Shown: positions 45,836 to 54,717, numbered from the stretch's first letter. The stretch is DNA of 64,000 nucleotides from Pseudomonas sp. BN417 (GCF_029871205.1 NZ_SSOJ01000035.1:1-64000), one strand, 5' to 3'. Program-made: numbers and translations. Notes: generated from the sequence alone by a model not told the origin.

Positions 45836-46704
45836 CCCAGGTATCGCAAAAACTGGCCGGCAAGATCGCACTTGTCACGGGTGCCAGCCGTGGAATCGGT
45901 CGCGCCATCGCCCAGCGCTTCGCCGCGGAGGGTGCGACAGTGGTGGTCAGTGCGCGCAGTCTGCAGCAGACGTCCAGCCTGCCAGGCACCTTGGCCGAGA
46001 CGGTCGAGCTGATCACGCAAGCCGGGGGCCGGGCGATCCCATTGGCCGCCGACCTGGAGCTACCGGCTGAGCGCGACAGTCTGGTGGCACGCGCAGCCGC
46101 TGCCGCCGGCGGCCTGGACATTCTGGTCAACAACGCGGGATTCGCCGAGTACAGCCGCGTCGAAAGCATGCCGCTGACAATGTTCGAACGCACTCTCGAG
46201 CACTACCTGCGGGTGCCGTTCACGCTAAGCCAGGCAGCAATCCCATTGATGCGGGCACGTGGTGGCGGCTGGATCTTGAACCTGGGCTCGGTCACCGCGT
46301 TGCCACCGCTGCGCCCTTACCATGATTTCGAACGGCTGGGGGGTATCGCTGTATACGCCGCAGCCAAGGCCGCCATCAATCGTTTTACCCAGGCGCTGGC
46401 GGCCGAGTTGGAGGCGGACAACATCGCGGTGAATGCGGTGGGGCCGAGCACCGCGATCCGCACCCCGGGCGGCGGGCGTTACATCCCGGAGGACTATCCA
46501 ACCGAGCCCGTCGAGTATCTGGCCGAAACCGCTTTGGCCTTGTGCCAACTGCCCGCCCGCGAGCGTACAGGCCTGATCACGCACAGCCTGCACTTTCCCC
46601 TGGCACAGCAGCTGCCGGTCTACACCCTTGACGGCCGTGACAGGCTGCCGGCGCCGACGATCCCGGCTTGGGCGCACCCGGGCATAGAACCCGCCGGCGC
46701 ATGA
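45832..46704 (+). CDS. Short-chain dehydrogenase/reductase
   Basis: A 290-residue classical SDR. Cofactor motif 'LVTGASRGIGRAIAQRF' (about 15-31), 'NNAG' near 104, active-site Ser in 'NLGSVTALPP' and 'YAAAKAAINRF' (Tyr-x-x-x-Lys) are all intact. An Arg after the Gly motif suggests NADP. A C-terminal extension of about 40 residues ('LAQQLPVYTLDGRDRLPAPT') is longer than usual. Translationally coupled to the Dabb gene. The substrate is unknown, probably the same pathway as its neighbours. Confidence 0.9.
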   Translation: MTQVSQKLAGKIALVTGASRGIGRAIAQRFAAEGATVVVSARSLQQTSSLPGTLAETVELITQAGGRAIPLAADLELPAERDSLVARAAAAAGGLDILVNNAGFAEYSRVESMPLTMFERTLEHYLRVPFTLSQAAIPLMRARGGGWILNLGSVTALPPLRPYHDFERLGGIAVYAAAKAAINRFTQALAAELEADNIAVNAVGPSTAIRTPGGGRYIPEDYPTEPVEYLAETALALCQLPARERTGLITHSLHFPLAQQLPVYTLDGRDRLPAPTIPAWAHPGIEPAGA

Positions 46705-46733
46705 GCCGAACCAGTAGAAGGAGGGATGAACCC

Positions 46734-47495
46734 ATGCAAAGGTTGATCGACAAGGTCGCGGTGATCGCTGGCGGCGGCTCGGGAATAGGCGCCGCCACCG
46801 CTGAGCGGTTGGCCATGGAAGGCGCGGCCGTCGTGATTGGCGATCTCGACGGCGTCAGCGCAAGCGCGCTTGCGCAGCGTATTCAGGCTCGGGGGCAACG
46901 CGCGTTGGGAGTGCAGTGCGACATCAGCGACGATGCCTCGGTGGCCGCGCTGGTGGCGACCGCGCTGAATGCTTTCGGCGGCATCGACCTGATGCACGCC
47001 AACGCGGCCGACATGGGCGCGATCATGCATGACACCACCGTGCTCGATGTGCCGCTCGAGATATTCGACCGTACGATCGCAGTCAACCTGCGCGGCTACC
47101 TGCTGTGCACCCGCCATGCGCTACCGGCGCTACTGCAGCGCGGTGGTGGCGCGATTGTCTACACCAGTTCCGCAGCGGCGTTCATGGGGGAGCCGGAGCG
47201 AGTCTGCTACGGCATCAGCAAGAGCGGCATTCATGCGCTGATGCGGCACGTCGCTTCGGCCTGGGGGAAGCAGGGCATTCGCGCCAACGTGGTCGCGCCA
47301 GGGTTGATCCTGACTGAAACCATCCGCACGCGGGCGGCGGAGGAGTTCAAGGCCGAAGTGCTCGAACGTGGTCGCAGTCCGCGCCTTGGCGAGCCGACGG
47401 ACATTGCTGCCACGGTGGCGTTCCTGGCGTCGGCTGACGGCGAGTGGATCAATGGCCAGGTCATCAGCGTTGACGGCGGCGTCAACATGCGCTGA
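46734..47495 (+). CDS. Short-chain dehydrogenase/reductase with variant NNAG motif
   Basis: A 253-residue SDR starting at 46734 (GGAGGG upstream). It has 'AVIAGGGSGIGAATAERL', an Asp at the end of strand two ('VVIGDLDG') indicating NAD, and 'CYGISKSGIHALMRHVA' with Tyr/Lys and the preceding Ser-Ser. The usual NNAG is 'HANAAD', a notable variant. The C-terminal 'WINGQVISVDGGVNMR' is standard. Last gene of the AraC-linked operon, 29 bp after the previous SDR. Confidence 0.9.
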   Translation: MQRLIDKVAVIAGGGSGIGAATAERLAMEGAAVVIGDLDGVSASALAQRIQARGQRALGVQCDISDDASVAALVATALNAFGGIDLMHANAADMGAIMHDTTVLDVPLEIFDRTIAVNLRGYLLCTRHALPALLQRGGGAIVYTSSAAAFMGEPERVCYGISKSGIHALMRHVASAWGKQGIRANVVAPGLILTETIRTRAAEEFKAEVLERGRSPRLGEPTDIAATVAFLASADGEWINGQVISVDGGVNMR

Positions 47496-47516
47496 GTCGG
47501 GCACAGTCAGGCTCGC

Positions 47517-47574
47517 CCTCAATCCGCGAACAACTCGAGCATCAACTGCCTGAGCCAGCGGTTGGCGGGATCCG
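47517..47574 (-). pseudogene. Duplicated 3' end of the salicylate-cluster LysR gene
   Basis: These 58 bp match 48937-48994 with two mismatches, in the same orientation. The matching segment is the last 18 codons or so of the LysR gene plus its stop. Nothing else of a LysR gene is present here. The two copies flank the repeat-protein gene. Confidence 0.8.
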
Positions 47575-47729
47575 TATACCGTAGAAGGGAGCCTGGCCAA
47601 TGGACCAGATGCGAGAAGGAGCCGCAGGCCCCGTGACGCTTCAGGCCCAGCGACTCCCTCTGATACGTCCCTGGAACTCCCGGGACGCTCTACCGATATG
47701 CCCGCGTGTTCCTTTCGGAACCCGCGGCC

Positions 47730-48773
47730 TTAGTGCTGTACCTCGACCATATCGACATCCGGTGCGTCGGGTACGTTATTGGGTTCAGGCTCTGCCTCGA
47801 CCACATCGACGTCCGGCGCGTCAGGGGCTTCATTGGCGTCTTCCGCAGCCTCTCTGGCGGCATCTGCGGCGTCTTCGGCAGCTTCCCTGGCAGCGTCTGC
47901 GGCCTCTTCAGCCGCCTCTCTGGCAGCATCTTCAGCCTTGCCAGCAGCCTCTCTGGCTAGATCTGCGGCCTCTTTGGCTGCCTCTCTGGCAGCATCTGCG
48001 GCTTCCTTATCAACCTCCCTGGCAGCATCTGCCTCGTTCTTGGCAGCATCGCGGGCAGCATCTGCAGCCTCCCTGGCCGCCTCTCTGGCGCCATCTGCGG
48101 CTTCTCTAGCCGCGTCTCTGGCTGCATCCGCGCCGTCCTTGTCAGCGTCCCTGGCTGCATCTCGGGCGGCATCTGCAGCGTCTCTAGCGGCATCTCGGGC
48201 AGCATCTGCCGCATCCCTGGCGGCGTCTCTGGCCGCATCCGCCGCACCCTTGGCGGCGTCTCTGTCTGCATCCGCCGCATCTTTGGCAGCGTCCCTGGCT
48301 GCATCTGCCGCGTCGGGCGCATCGGCCATGCCGTCCGCGTCGTCGCGATCGCCTGCATCATCGTCATGGGCATTGCCAGGACCCCGGTTGCCGCCGACTT
48401 TGTCATGGTCTCTGTCATGGTCTCTGTCATGGTCGTTGTCATGGTCCGCGTCAGCGTCGCCGTGTCCCTTGCCTCCATCATGACCATCACCGGCATGGCC
48501 TGCCTCACCATGGTCGCCATCGTGACCACCGCCATCGTGACCGCCACCATCGCCACCGTGACCGCCGCCGTCACCGCCGTGACCATCGCCACCGTGACCG
48601 CCGCCGTCTCCACCGTGACCTCCGCCACCGTCACCACCGTGGCCTCCACCACCACTGCTGCCATCCCTGGCAAACGCGTATGAGCCAACCGAAATGTAAT
48701 CAGGCATCAACACTGTCGATGCCGAGAGGACTCCACCAATAGCCAGAGCCAGTAGGCATTTTTTAACAATCAT
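47730..48773 (-). CDS. Exported Gly/His-rich protein with LEA-like 11-residue repeats
   Basis: 347 residues. The signal peptide ends near 'GSYAFA' (residue 35; GGAGG before the ATG). Next is a Gly/His/Asp region (about 36-105) built from GGHGGDGG-type units, then Asp/His runs (DHDRDHDRDHDK), which could bind divalent metal. From about 150 to 305 there are about 14 units of an 11-residue repeat with consensus D/E-AADAAR-D/E-AA-K/R/E. One unit has a 4-residue insertion. The period of 11 and Ala/charged composition resemble group 3 LEA proteins and right-handed coiled coils. The tail has two PDAPDVD copies. The function is unknown; a desiccation, envelope-spacing or metal-buffering role is only a guess. 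Confidence 0.8.
   Translation of the reverse strand: MIVKKCLLALAIGGVLSASTVLMPDYISVGSYAFARDGSSGGGGHGGDGGGGHGGDGGGHGGDGHGGDGGGHGGDGGGHDGGGHDGDHGEAGHAGDGHDGGKGHGDADADHDNDHDRDHDRDHDKVGGNRGPGNAHDDDAGDRDDADGMADAPDAADAARDAAKDAADADRDAAKGAADAARDAARDAADAARDAARDAADAARDAARDADKDGADAARDAAREAADGAREAAREAADAARDAAKNEADAAREVDKEAADAAREAAKEAADLAREAAGKAEDAAREAAEEAADAAREAAEDAADAAREAAEDANEAPDAPDVDVVEAEPEPNNVPDAPDVDMVEVQH
47845..48330. repeat. 33-bp coding tandem repeats
   Basis: The Ala-rich part of the repeat protein is encoded by about 14 degenerate 33-bp units of the type 'gcagcatctgcggcctctct' (plus-strand view). The unit length keeps the frame, so copy number can change without breaking the gene. The opposite strand also stays open because of this composition. 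Confidence 0.75.
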
Positions 48774-48939
48774 AAAGTGCCTCCGTCTAAGTTCTCTTGC
48801 TTAACGCTCCCTACGAAAAATTGACGATGTAGGGTTGAGCCGAGTCGGCGGGCGGAAGTTCATAGTCCGTAACATTTTTCTGCCGAGTGGCCCCGAACCA
48901 GCGAAGGGAAGGGGACAGATGCGGGGCCGGCAAAGGCCC

Positions 48940-49842
48940 TCAATCCGCGAACAGCTCGAACATCAACTGCCTGAGCCAGCGGTTGGCGGGATCCCGATGG
49001 TACTTCGCATGCCAGAACAGGTTGATGTCGATCTCCGGAAGCTCGACCGGGTGGGGCAGAGCGACCAGGCCGAAGGGCTCGACGCAGGAGTCGGCGAAGC
49101 GCTCGGGCACGGTGGCGAGCAGGTCGGTGCGCTGGAGGATGTGGCCAACGGCGACGAAGTGCGGCACTTCCAGGCGGATGTCCCGCTCGATACCGAGGCG
49201 CGCCATGTGGGCATCCACCTCGCCATGGCCGGTGGTCGCGGCGATCACCCGCACGTGGCCGTGGGCGCAGAAGCGTTCCAGGGTCAGCGGCTCGCGGGTG
49301 ACCGGGTGGCCCTTGCGGCACAGGCACACATAGCGGTGGTGGAACAGGCGGCGCGTGTAGAAGCCCGCCTGCAGGTGCGGCAGCAGCCCCACGGCGAGAT
49401 CGACGGTGCCGTTCTGCAGGGCCTCGATCAGCGTCACGCTGGTGTTGCGCACGGTGCTGATGCGGCATTTCGGCGCCAGGCGGGCGAGCGCGTCCATCAG
49501 GCGCGGGGTGAAGTAGATCTCGCCGATGTCGGTCATGGCGATGGTGAAGGTGCGGTCGCTGGTCAGCGGGTCGAAGCTGTCCTGGCGGCTCAGCGCGTCG
49601 CGCAGGGTGTGGATCGCCAGCGACACGGGCTCGGCCAGTTGCACCGCATAGGGGGTGGGCTCCATGCCCTGGTAGGTGCGTACGAAGAGGTCATCCTGCA
49701 GGGCGGTGCGCAGGCGCTTCAAGGCGTTGCTGACGGCGGGTTGGGTCAGGCCCAGGTTGTCGGCGGCGGTGGAGACGCGCCGGTCGATGAGCAACTGGTT
49801 GAAGACCACCAGCAGGTTCAGGTCCAGGTCGCGTAGGTCCAT
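48940..49842 (-). CDS. LysR regulator of salicylate catabolism (NahR-like)
   Basis: A 300-residue LysR protein with the NahR/NagR/NodD-type N-terminus 'MDLRDLDLNLLVVFNQLLID', helix 'VSTAADNLGLTQPAVSNALK' and 'LQDDLFVRTYQGMEPTPYA'. The effector domain includes 'TFTIAMTDIGEIYFTPRLMD'. It is divergent from salicylate hydroxylase, as NahR/SalR is in salicylate clusters, and a NahR-like half-palindrome lies between them. Salicylate is the expected inducer (inference from family and neighbours). Confidence 0.91.
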   Translation of the reverse strand: MDLRDLDLNLLVVFNQLLIDRRVSTAADNLGLTQPAVSNALKRLRTALQDDLFVRTYQGMEPTPYAVQLAEPVSLAIHTLRDALSRQDSFDPLTSDRTFTIAMTDIGEIYFTPRLMDALARLAPKCRISTVRNTSVTLIEALQNGTVDLAVGLLPHLQAGFYTRRLFHHRYVCLCRKGHPVTREPLTLERFCAHGHVRVIAATTGHGEVDAHMARLGIERDIRLEVPHFVAVGHILQRTDLLATVPERFADSCVEPFGLVALPHPVELPEIDINLFWHAKYHRDPANRWLRQLMFELFAD

Positions 49843-49875
49843 GGGGCGTCTCGTGAGGCGGCGGGTCGGGAGGAA

Positions 49876-49892
49876 TATTCACACTTGTAATA
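49876..49892. promoter_or_regulatory. Candidate NahR-type operator
   Basis: TATTCACACTTGTAATA between the divergent LysR and nahG genes fits the T-N11-A LysR rule and resembles the known nah/sal operator (TATTCACGCTNRTGAT). It is placed 76 bp or more upstream of the nahG start, compatible with activation. Confidence 0.5.
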
Positions 49893-49980
49893 GTCTGTAT
49901 GCGAGTCGCTGCATTTATCAATACTCCTGGCTTCGACATGATGGTTCCACTCCAACAACAACACCATCATGGGTACGAAC

Positions 49981-51270
49981 ATGACCACGAAGCCTGCCTT
50001 GCGCGTCGGCATCATCGGCGGCGGTATCTCCGGCGTCGCCCTGGCACTGGACCTGTGCCGTCACTCCCATCTCGACGTTCAGCTTTTCGAGTCCGCGCCG
50101 GCCTTCGGTGAAGTGGGCGCGGGCGTTTCCTTCGGCGCCAATGCGGTCCGGGCCATCGCCGGTCTCGGGCTGGCCGAGCCCTATGGGCAGGTCGCCGACC
50201 GCACGCCGGAGCCCTGGCAGGACGTGTGGTTCGAATGGCGCCGCAGCAGCGATGCCGGCTACATCGGCGCCAGCGTGGCGCCGGGCGTGGGGCAGTCCTC
50301 GGTGCATCGCGCGGACTTCCTGGATGTGCTGGCCAGCCGCCTGCCCGAGGGCGTGGCACGGTTCAACAAGCGCGCCTTCAGCGTGGAGCAGCAGGGCGAC
50401 GCAGCTCGCGTGCTGTTCACCGATGGCACGGATTACCGGGGCGACCTGCTGATCGCTGCCGACGGCATCAAGTCTGCAATCCGCAGCCATGTACTGGAGG
50501 GCATCGGCGCCGCGCCAGTCGCGCCGCGCTTTACCGGGACCTGTGCCTATCGCGGGATGATCGACAGCCTGCGTCTGCGCGAGGCCTATCGCGTCGCCGG
50601 TGTCGACGCGCATCTGGTGGACGTGCCGCAGATGTACCTCGGCCTCGACGGCCACATCCTCACCTTCCCAGTGAAGCAGGGCCGCATCATCAACGTGGTG
50701 GCCTTCGTTTCCGACCGCAGCAGCCCCAATCCCACCTGGCCACAGGATGCGCCGTGGGTACGCGAAGCGAGCCAGCGCGAGATGCTCGAAGCCTTCACCG
50801 GCTGGGGCGATGCCGCGCGCATCCTGCTGGAGTGCATCCCCGCGCCGACCCACTGGGCGCTGCACGACCTGGCCGAGCTGCCCGGCTACGTACACGGACG
50901 GGTGGCCCTGATCGGCGATGCGGCCCACGCCATGCTGCCGCACCAGGGAGCCGGGGCAGGGCAGGGACTGGAAGATGCCTACTTCCTGGCCCGTCTGCTG
51001 GGCGATCCGCAAGTGAGCCAGGGCAACCTCGGCGAGCTGCTGGCGGCCTACGACGCCTTGCGCCGCCCCCGCGCCTGTCGTGTGCAGCGCACCTCCTGGG
51101 AAGCGGGCGAGCTGTACGAGCTGCGCGACCCGGCAGTGGGCGACAACGAGCAGGCCCTGGGCGCAACCCTGGCCAGCCGCTTCGACTGGCTGTGGAACCA
51201 CGACCTGGATGCCGATGTGGCTGACGCCCGCGCGCGCCTGGGTTGGCAGTCCCGCAGCCACTGCGCCTGA
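49981..51270 (+). CDS. nahG: Salicylate hydroxylase
   Basis: FAD- and NADH-dependent monooxygenase converting salicylate to catechol with CO2 release. 429 residues from the ATG at 49981; an in-frame ATG at 49969 is possible and neither has a strong ribosome binding site. It closely resembles NahG as I remember it along its whole length: 'RVGIIGGGISGVALALDLCR', 'FGEVGAGVSFGANAVRAIAG', 'DVWFEWRRSSDAGYIGA', 'VHRADFLDVLASRLPEG', 'FTGTCAYRGMIDSLRLREAY' and 'LIGDAAHAMLPHQGAGAGQG'. It leads a unit with an aromatic-acid transporter and porin. Catechol ring-cleavage genes are not in this window. Confidence 0.95.
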   Translation: MTTKPALRVGIIGGGISGVALALDLCRHSHLDVQLFESAPAFGEVGAGVSFGANAVRAIAGLGLAEPYGQVADRTPEPWQDVWFEWRRSSDAGYIGASVAPGVGQSSVHRADFLDVLASRLPEGVARFNKRAFSVEQQGDAARVLFTDGTDYRGDLLIAADGIKSAIRSHVLEGIGAAPVAPRFTGTCAYRGMIDSLRLREAYRVAGVDAHLVDVPQMYLGLDGHILTFPVKQGRIINVVAFVSDRSSPNPTWPQDAPWVREASQREMLEAFTGWGDAARILLECIPAPTHWALHDLAELPGYVHGRVALIGDAAHAMLPHQGAGAGQGLEDAYFLARLLGDPQVSQGNLGELLAAYDALRRPRACRVQRTSWEAGELYELRDPAVGDNEQALGATLASRFDWLWNHDLDADVADARARLGWQSRSHCA

Positions 51271-51342
51271 CCCGCTCCGTTCTACCGGGGCGAGCCCAGT
51301 CGGCCGTCCCGGCTCTATAACAATGACAAGAAGAGCCATGCC

Positions 51343-52698
51343 ATGCGTGCCATCGACGTTTCCGCCCTGCTCGACGGGGCCCGCTTCAATACCTTCCACG
51401 CGCGCGTACTGTTCTGGTGCGCGCTGATCATCATCTTCGACGGCTATGACCTGGTCATCTACGGCGTGGTGTTGCCCGCGCTGATGCAGGCCTGGAGCCT
51501 CACCGCGCTGCAGGCCGGCCTGCTCGGCAGCTGCGCACTGCTGGGGATGATGCTGGGCGCGCTGTTCTTCGGCCCGCTGTCGGACCGGATCGGACGGCGC
51601 AAGACCATCATGACCTGCGTGACCCTGTTCAGCGGTTTCACGGTGATCAATGGCTTCGCGCGCACCCCCGAGGAGTTCGCGATCTGCCGCTTCATCGCCG
51701 GGCTCGGTATCGGCGGCGTGATGCCCAACGTGGTGGCGCTGATGAACGAATATGCGCCGAAGAAAATCCGCAGCACCCTGGTGGCGATCATGTTCAGCGG
51801 CTACTCGGTGGGCGGCATGCTCTCCGCCGGGCTGGGCATGTTGCTGATGCCCACCTGGGGCTGGCAGGCGGTGTTCTTCGTCGCCGTGGTGCCTTTGCTG
51901 GTGCTGCCGCTGCTGGTGCGCCAGCTGCCGGAGTCGCTCAACTTCCTGCTGCGCCAGGGGGATGTGGCGCGTGCCCAGGCGCTGCTGTGTCGCGCGGAGC
52001 CTGCGTACGTGCCCGCCACTGGTGACCGCCTGCACCTGCCCAAAGGGCAGGCGAGCAAGATCACCATCTCCCAGCTGTTCCATGACGGACGGACCCTGAA
52101 CACGCTGATGCTCTGGGTGGCGTTCTTCTGCTGCCTGTTGATGGTCTACGCCCTGAGCTCCTGGCTGCCGAAGCTGATGAACGCCGCCGGATACGGGCTC
52201 AACTCCAGCCTGGCGTTCCTGCTGGTGCTGAACTTCGGCGCCATCTTCGGTGCCATCGGCGGTGGCTGGCTCGGGGACCGTGTCGCCCTTGGTCGCGTGC
52301 TGTTCGCCTTCTTCACCCTGGGCGCGCTGTCCCTCAGCCTGCTGGCACTGAAGTCCCCGCTGCCGGTGCTGTACCTGCTGATCGGTGTGGCCGGCGCTTG
52401 CACCATCGGCACGCAGATTCTCGCCAATGCCTGCGCCGTGCAGTTCTACCCGGCGCACATCCGCTCCACCGGACTTGGCTGGGCCATGGGCGTCGGCCGC
52501 CTCGGCGCCATCATCGGCCCGCTGCTGGGCGGTGCGCTACATGCCGCGCAGTTGCCGATCCAGGCAAGCTTCCTGGCCTTCGCCCTGCCGGGGCTGGTCG
52601 GCGCCGCCGCCATCCTGGTGTTTATCTGGCACCGGCCGGGTCAGCCGTCCCATGGCGGCGCCTTGGCCGAGGAGCCGCTGGAGTCCAGCTCCGGCTGA
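51343..52698 (+). CDS. MFS aromatic acid:H+ symporter (salicylate/benzoate uptake)
   Basis: A 451-residue AAHS-family importer. The N-terminal 'RFNTFHARVLFWCALIIIFD' with 'GYDLVIYGVVLPALM' is nearly diagnostic for the BenK/PcaK/MucK group, with the essential Asp in helix one. 'FGPLSDRIGRRKTIMTCVTL' is the loop motif. It sits between nahG and an OprD-type porin, so salicylate is the likely substrate. The ATG follows AAGAAGAG. Confidence 0.91.
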   Translation: MRAIDVSALLDGARFNTFHARVLFWCALIIIFDGYDLVIYGVVLPALMQAWSLTALQAGLLGSCALLGMMLGALFFGPLSDRIGRRKTIMTCVTLFSGFTVINGFARTPEEFAICRFIAGLGIGGVMPNVVALMNEYAPKKIRSTLVAIMFSGYSVGGMLSAGLGMLLMPTWGWQAVFFVAVVPLLVLPLLVRQLPESLNFLLRQGDVARAQALLCRAEPAYVPATGDRLHLPKGQASKITISQLFHDGRTLNTLMLWVAFFCCLLMVYALSSWLPKLMNAAGYGLNSSLAFLLVLNFGAIFGAIGGGWLGDRVALGRVLFAFFTLGALSLSLLALKSPLPVLYLLIGVAGACTIGTQILANACAVQFYPAHIRSTGLGWAMGVGRLGAIIGPLLGGALHAAQLPIQASFLAFALPGLVGAAAILVFIWHRPGQPSHGGALAEEPLESSSG

Positions 52699-52841
52699 TC
52701 GGCCTCGTACCACGGAGTCCGCCCCCGGCCCGATGGGCGCGGACTCCGCCAGCTTGATTCCCGAGCCCCTTTTTTCCTGCGCCCGCTCACGGCGCCGCGG
52801 CAGGGGTTTGCTGCCCCACGACAAGAACAAGAGAACGCCCA

Positions 52842-54119
52842 ATGACTTTTAATCCGAAAAGGCCGCACCCGCTGCTCGCCGCCGCCCTCATCGCCCTGCC
52901 GTTCGGTGTCCAGGCCGGGGAGGGCGGCTTCATCGCCGACTCCGGTGCCACCCTCACCGCGCGCAATTACTACTTCAGCCGCGACTTCTCCGACATAATC
53001 GGGCCGAGCCGGCAGTCGAAGGCGGAGGAGTGGGCCCAGGGCTTCATCCTCAACGTCAAGTCCGGCTACACGCCTGGAACCGTGGGCTTTGGCGTCGACG
53101 TCATCGGCCTGCTGGGCCTGAAACTGGATAGCAGCCCTGATCGCGCGGGCACCGGCCTGCTGCCCGGCACCTTTGGCGAGACGGCGCCGGACGACTACAG
53201 CCGCCTGGGGCTGACAGCCAAGGTGCGGGTGTCGAAGACGGAACTGCGGGTGGGCGAATTGCAACCCAATGTGCCGGTGCTGGTGCTGACCGACAACCGC
53301 CTGCTGCCCAACACCTACCAGGGCGTTGCCATCAGCTCGGCGGAAATCGCTGGGCTGACCCTGCAGGCCGGCCAGCTGCGCTCCACCAGCATCCGCAGCG
53401 AGGCGGGGGACGAGGAAATCGGCGCCATCGTCGGTTTCGCACCCCGGCGCGACGCCCGGGCGCGGCTGATCACCTCCGACCGCTTCAACTACGCCGGCGG
53501 CGACTACGCCTTCAACCAGAACCGCACCACCCTGAGTGCCTGGTACGGGCAACTGGAAGACCTCTACAACCAGCGCTTCCTGGGGCTCAAGCACAGCGAA
53601 CCCCTGGGTGACTGGACGCTGGGAGCGAACCTCGGCTACTTCGACTCCGCCGAGGATGGGCGGGAGCTCATCGGCGAGATCGACAACCGCGCTTTCTACT
53701 CACTGCTTTCGGCCAGGCGCGGCGGGCATAACTTCTACCTGGGCTACCAGGCGATGTTCGGCGACCAGGGCTTCCCCCGTGTGTTCGTCACCGTCTCGCC
53801 GCTGGGCAACGAGGTGCCCACCTACGAATTCGCCTCCGCCGAGGAGCGCTCCTGGCAGCTGCGCTACGACTACGATTTCGCCGCGCTGGGCGTGCCCGGG
53901 CTGATTGCCGGCGTCCGCTATATCCGGGGTGATAACGTCGACACGGGAAGCTTCGAGGGCGAGGACTGGGAGCGCGACCTGGATATCGGCTACACCGTGC
54001 AGAGCGGCCCGCTGAAGAACGTCTCGGTGCGGGTACGCAATGCGACTGCGCGCTCGAACTACCGCACCGATATCGATGAGAACCGCCTGATCCTGAGCTA
54101 CACCCTGACGGTGTTCTGA
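52842..54119 (+). CDS. OprD-family outer-membrane porin
   Basis: 425 residues with a signal peptide ending near 'FGVQAGEGG'. The mature start '[20 protein letters not shown]' and '[20 protein letters not shown]' with '[16 protein letters not shown]' are characteristic of OprD/OpdK-type substrate-specific channels, which carry aromatic acids across the outer membrane. The protein ends with an aromatic-containing strand ([10 protein letters not shown]). Last gene of the salicylate unit; it probably feeds the AAHS transporter. Confidence 0.93.
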   Translation: MTFNPKRPHPLLAAALIALPFGVQAGEGGFIADSGATLTARNYYFSRDFSDIIGPSRQSKAEEWAQGFILNVKSGYTPGTVGFGVDVIGLLGLKLDSSPDRAGTGLLPGTFGETAPDDYSRLGLTAKVRVSKTELRVGELQPNVPVLVLTDNRLLPNTYQGVAISSAEIAGLTLQAGQLRSTSIRSEAGDEEIGAIVGFAPRRDARARLITSDRFNYAGGDYAFNQNRTTLSAWYGQLEDLYNQRFLGLKHSEPLGDWTLGANLGYFDSAEDGRELIGEIDNRAFYSLLSARRGGHNFYLGYQAMFGDQGFPRVFVTVSPLGNEVPTYEFASAEERSWQLRYDYDFAALGVPGLIAGVRYIRGDNVDTGSFEGEDWERDLDIGYTVQSGPLKNVSVRVRNATARSNYRTDIDENRLILSYTLTVF

Positions 54120-54163
54120 TACCGGTGCCGCCCATGCGCTTGCTCGATGATTTTCGTGCCCAC

Positions 54164-54193
54164 GCAGCCTGTCGAAGTCGTAGGGCAGGCTGC
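54164..54193. terminator. Hairpin between convergent porin and GlcG genes
   Basis: GCAGCCTG and CAGGCTGC are exact inverted arms with a 14-base loop, located between the stops of the convergent genes. There is no T tract on either side, so a terminator role is plausible but weak. Confidence 0.4.
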
Positions 54194-54228
54194 GGAGCTT
54201 GTCGGAAGAGCGGAAGTGCAACGATCGC

Positions 54229-54717
54229 TTATTTGAACAGTGCAGCGTTGGCTGCCAGGACTTCGTCGGCGCACTGCGCGTCCAGGTGACCGCCCGGGGC
54301 GCCAGCCACGCCGATCGCACCGATCACGCTCTCGCCGGCCTTGACCGGGACGCCGCCGCCCAGCAGCAGGAAGCCCGGAATTTCGGTCAGGTTGGCGGCA
54401 CCCGGATTCTTCTGGGCATTTTCCATGATGGTCAGGGTCGGAAGCTTGGCGGATGCGGCGGTGAAGGCCTTGGCGCTGCTGGCCTCGATGGTGTGGGGGC
54501 CGGCGTTGTCGGCACGGGCGAAGGCTTTCAGCAGGCCCGCGCGGTCTACTACCGACGCGCTCACGTTGTAGCCCTTGGCCTGGCAGGCGGCGACAGTGGC
54601 GGCGGCCAGTTTCTGGGCATCGGCAGTCGAGATATTGCCTTCTTTCAGTACGGCGGCGTTGGCGGCGCCCGCGAAGGTCAGGGCGCAAAGCACGGCGGCA
54701 AGGGAAAAACGAGGCAT
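54229..54717 (-). CDS. Secreted GlcG/HbpS family protein
   Basis: 162 residues with a signal peptide (MPRFSLAAVLCALTFAGAANA). The mature GlcG/HbpS domain shows 'DAQKLAAATVAACQAKGYNV', 'VVDRAGLLKAFARADNAGPH', 'NLTEIPGFLLLGGGVPVKAG' and 'GAIGVAGAPGGHLDAQCADE'. Family members bind haem or cobalamin-like ligands or act as accessory sensors; the role here is unknown. It lies between the salicylate unit and a FixJ-type two-component system on the same strand and may belong to the latter's regulon. Confidence 0.88.
   Translation of the reverse strand: MPRFSLAAVLCALTFAGAANAAVLKEGNISTADAQKLAAATVAACQAKGYNVSASVVDRAGLLKAFARADNAGPHTIEASSAKAFTAASAKLPTLTIMENAQKNPGAANLTEIPGFLLLGGGVPVKAGESVIGAIGVAGAPGGHLDAQCADEVLAANAALFK

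Noticed and set aside
47779-48483. Plus-strand Ala/Ser-rich frame of 234 codons opposite the LEA-like gene
   Set aside because: It is the mirror of the 33-bp repeats. It has no ribosome binding site and a biologically odd Ala/Ser composition, while the minus-strand frame has a signal peptide and good start.
48380-48680. Regular short repeats as a possible CRISPR array
   Set aside because: The repeats are in-frame codons for Gly/His/Asp units without unique spacers of constant length, so they are coding repeats.
49918-52458. Minus-strand open frame of 846 codons across nahG and the MFS gene
   Set aside because: It is an antisense frame kept open by high GC third-position bias; its translation is rich in His, Gln and Gly with no recognisable domain, and the opposite strand holds clear enzymes.
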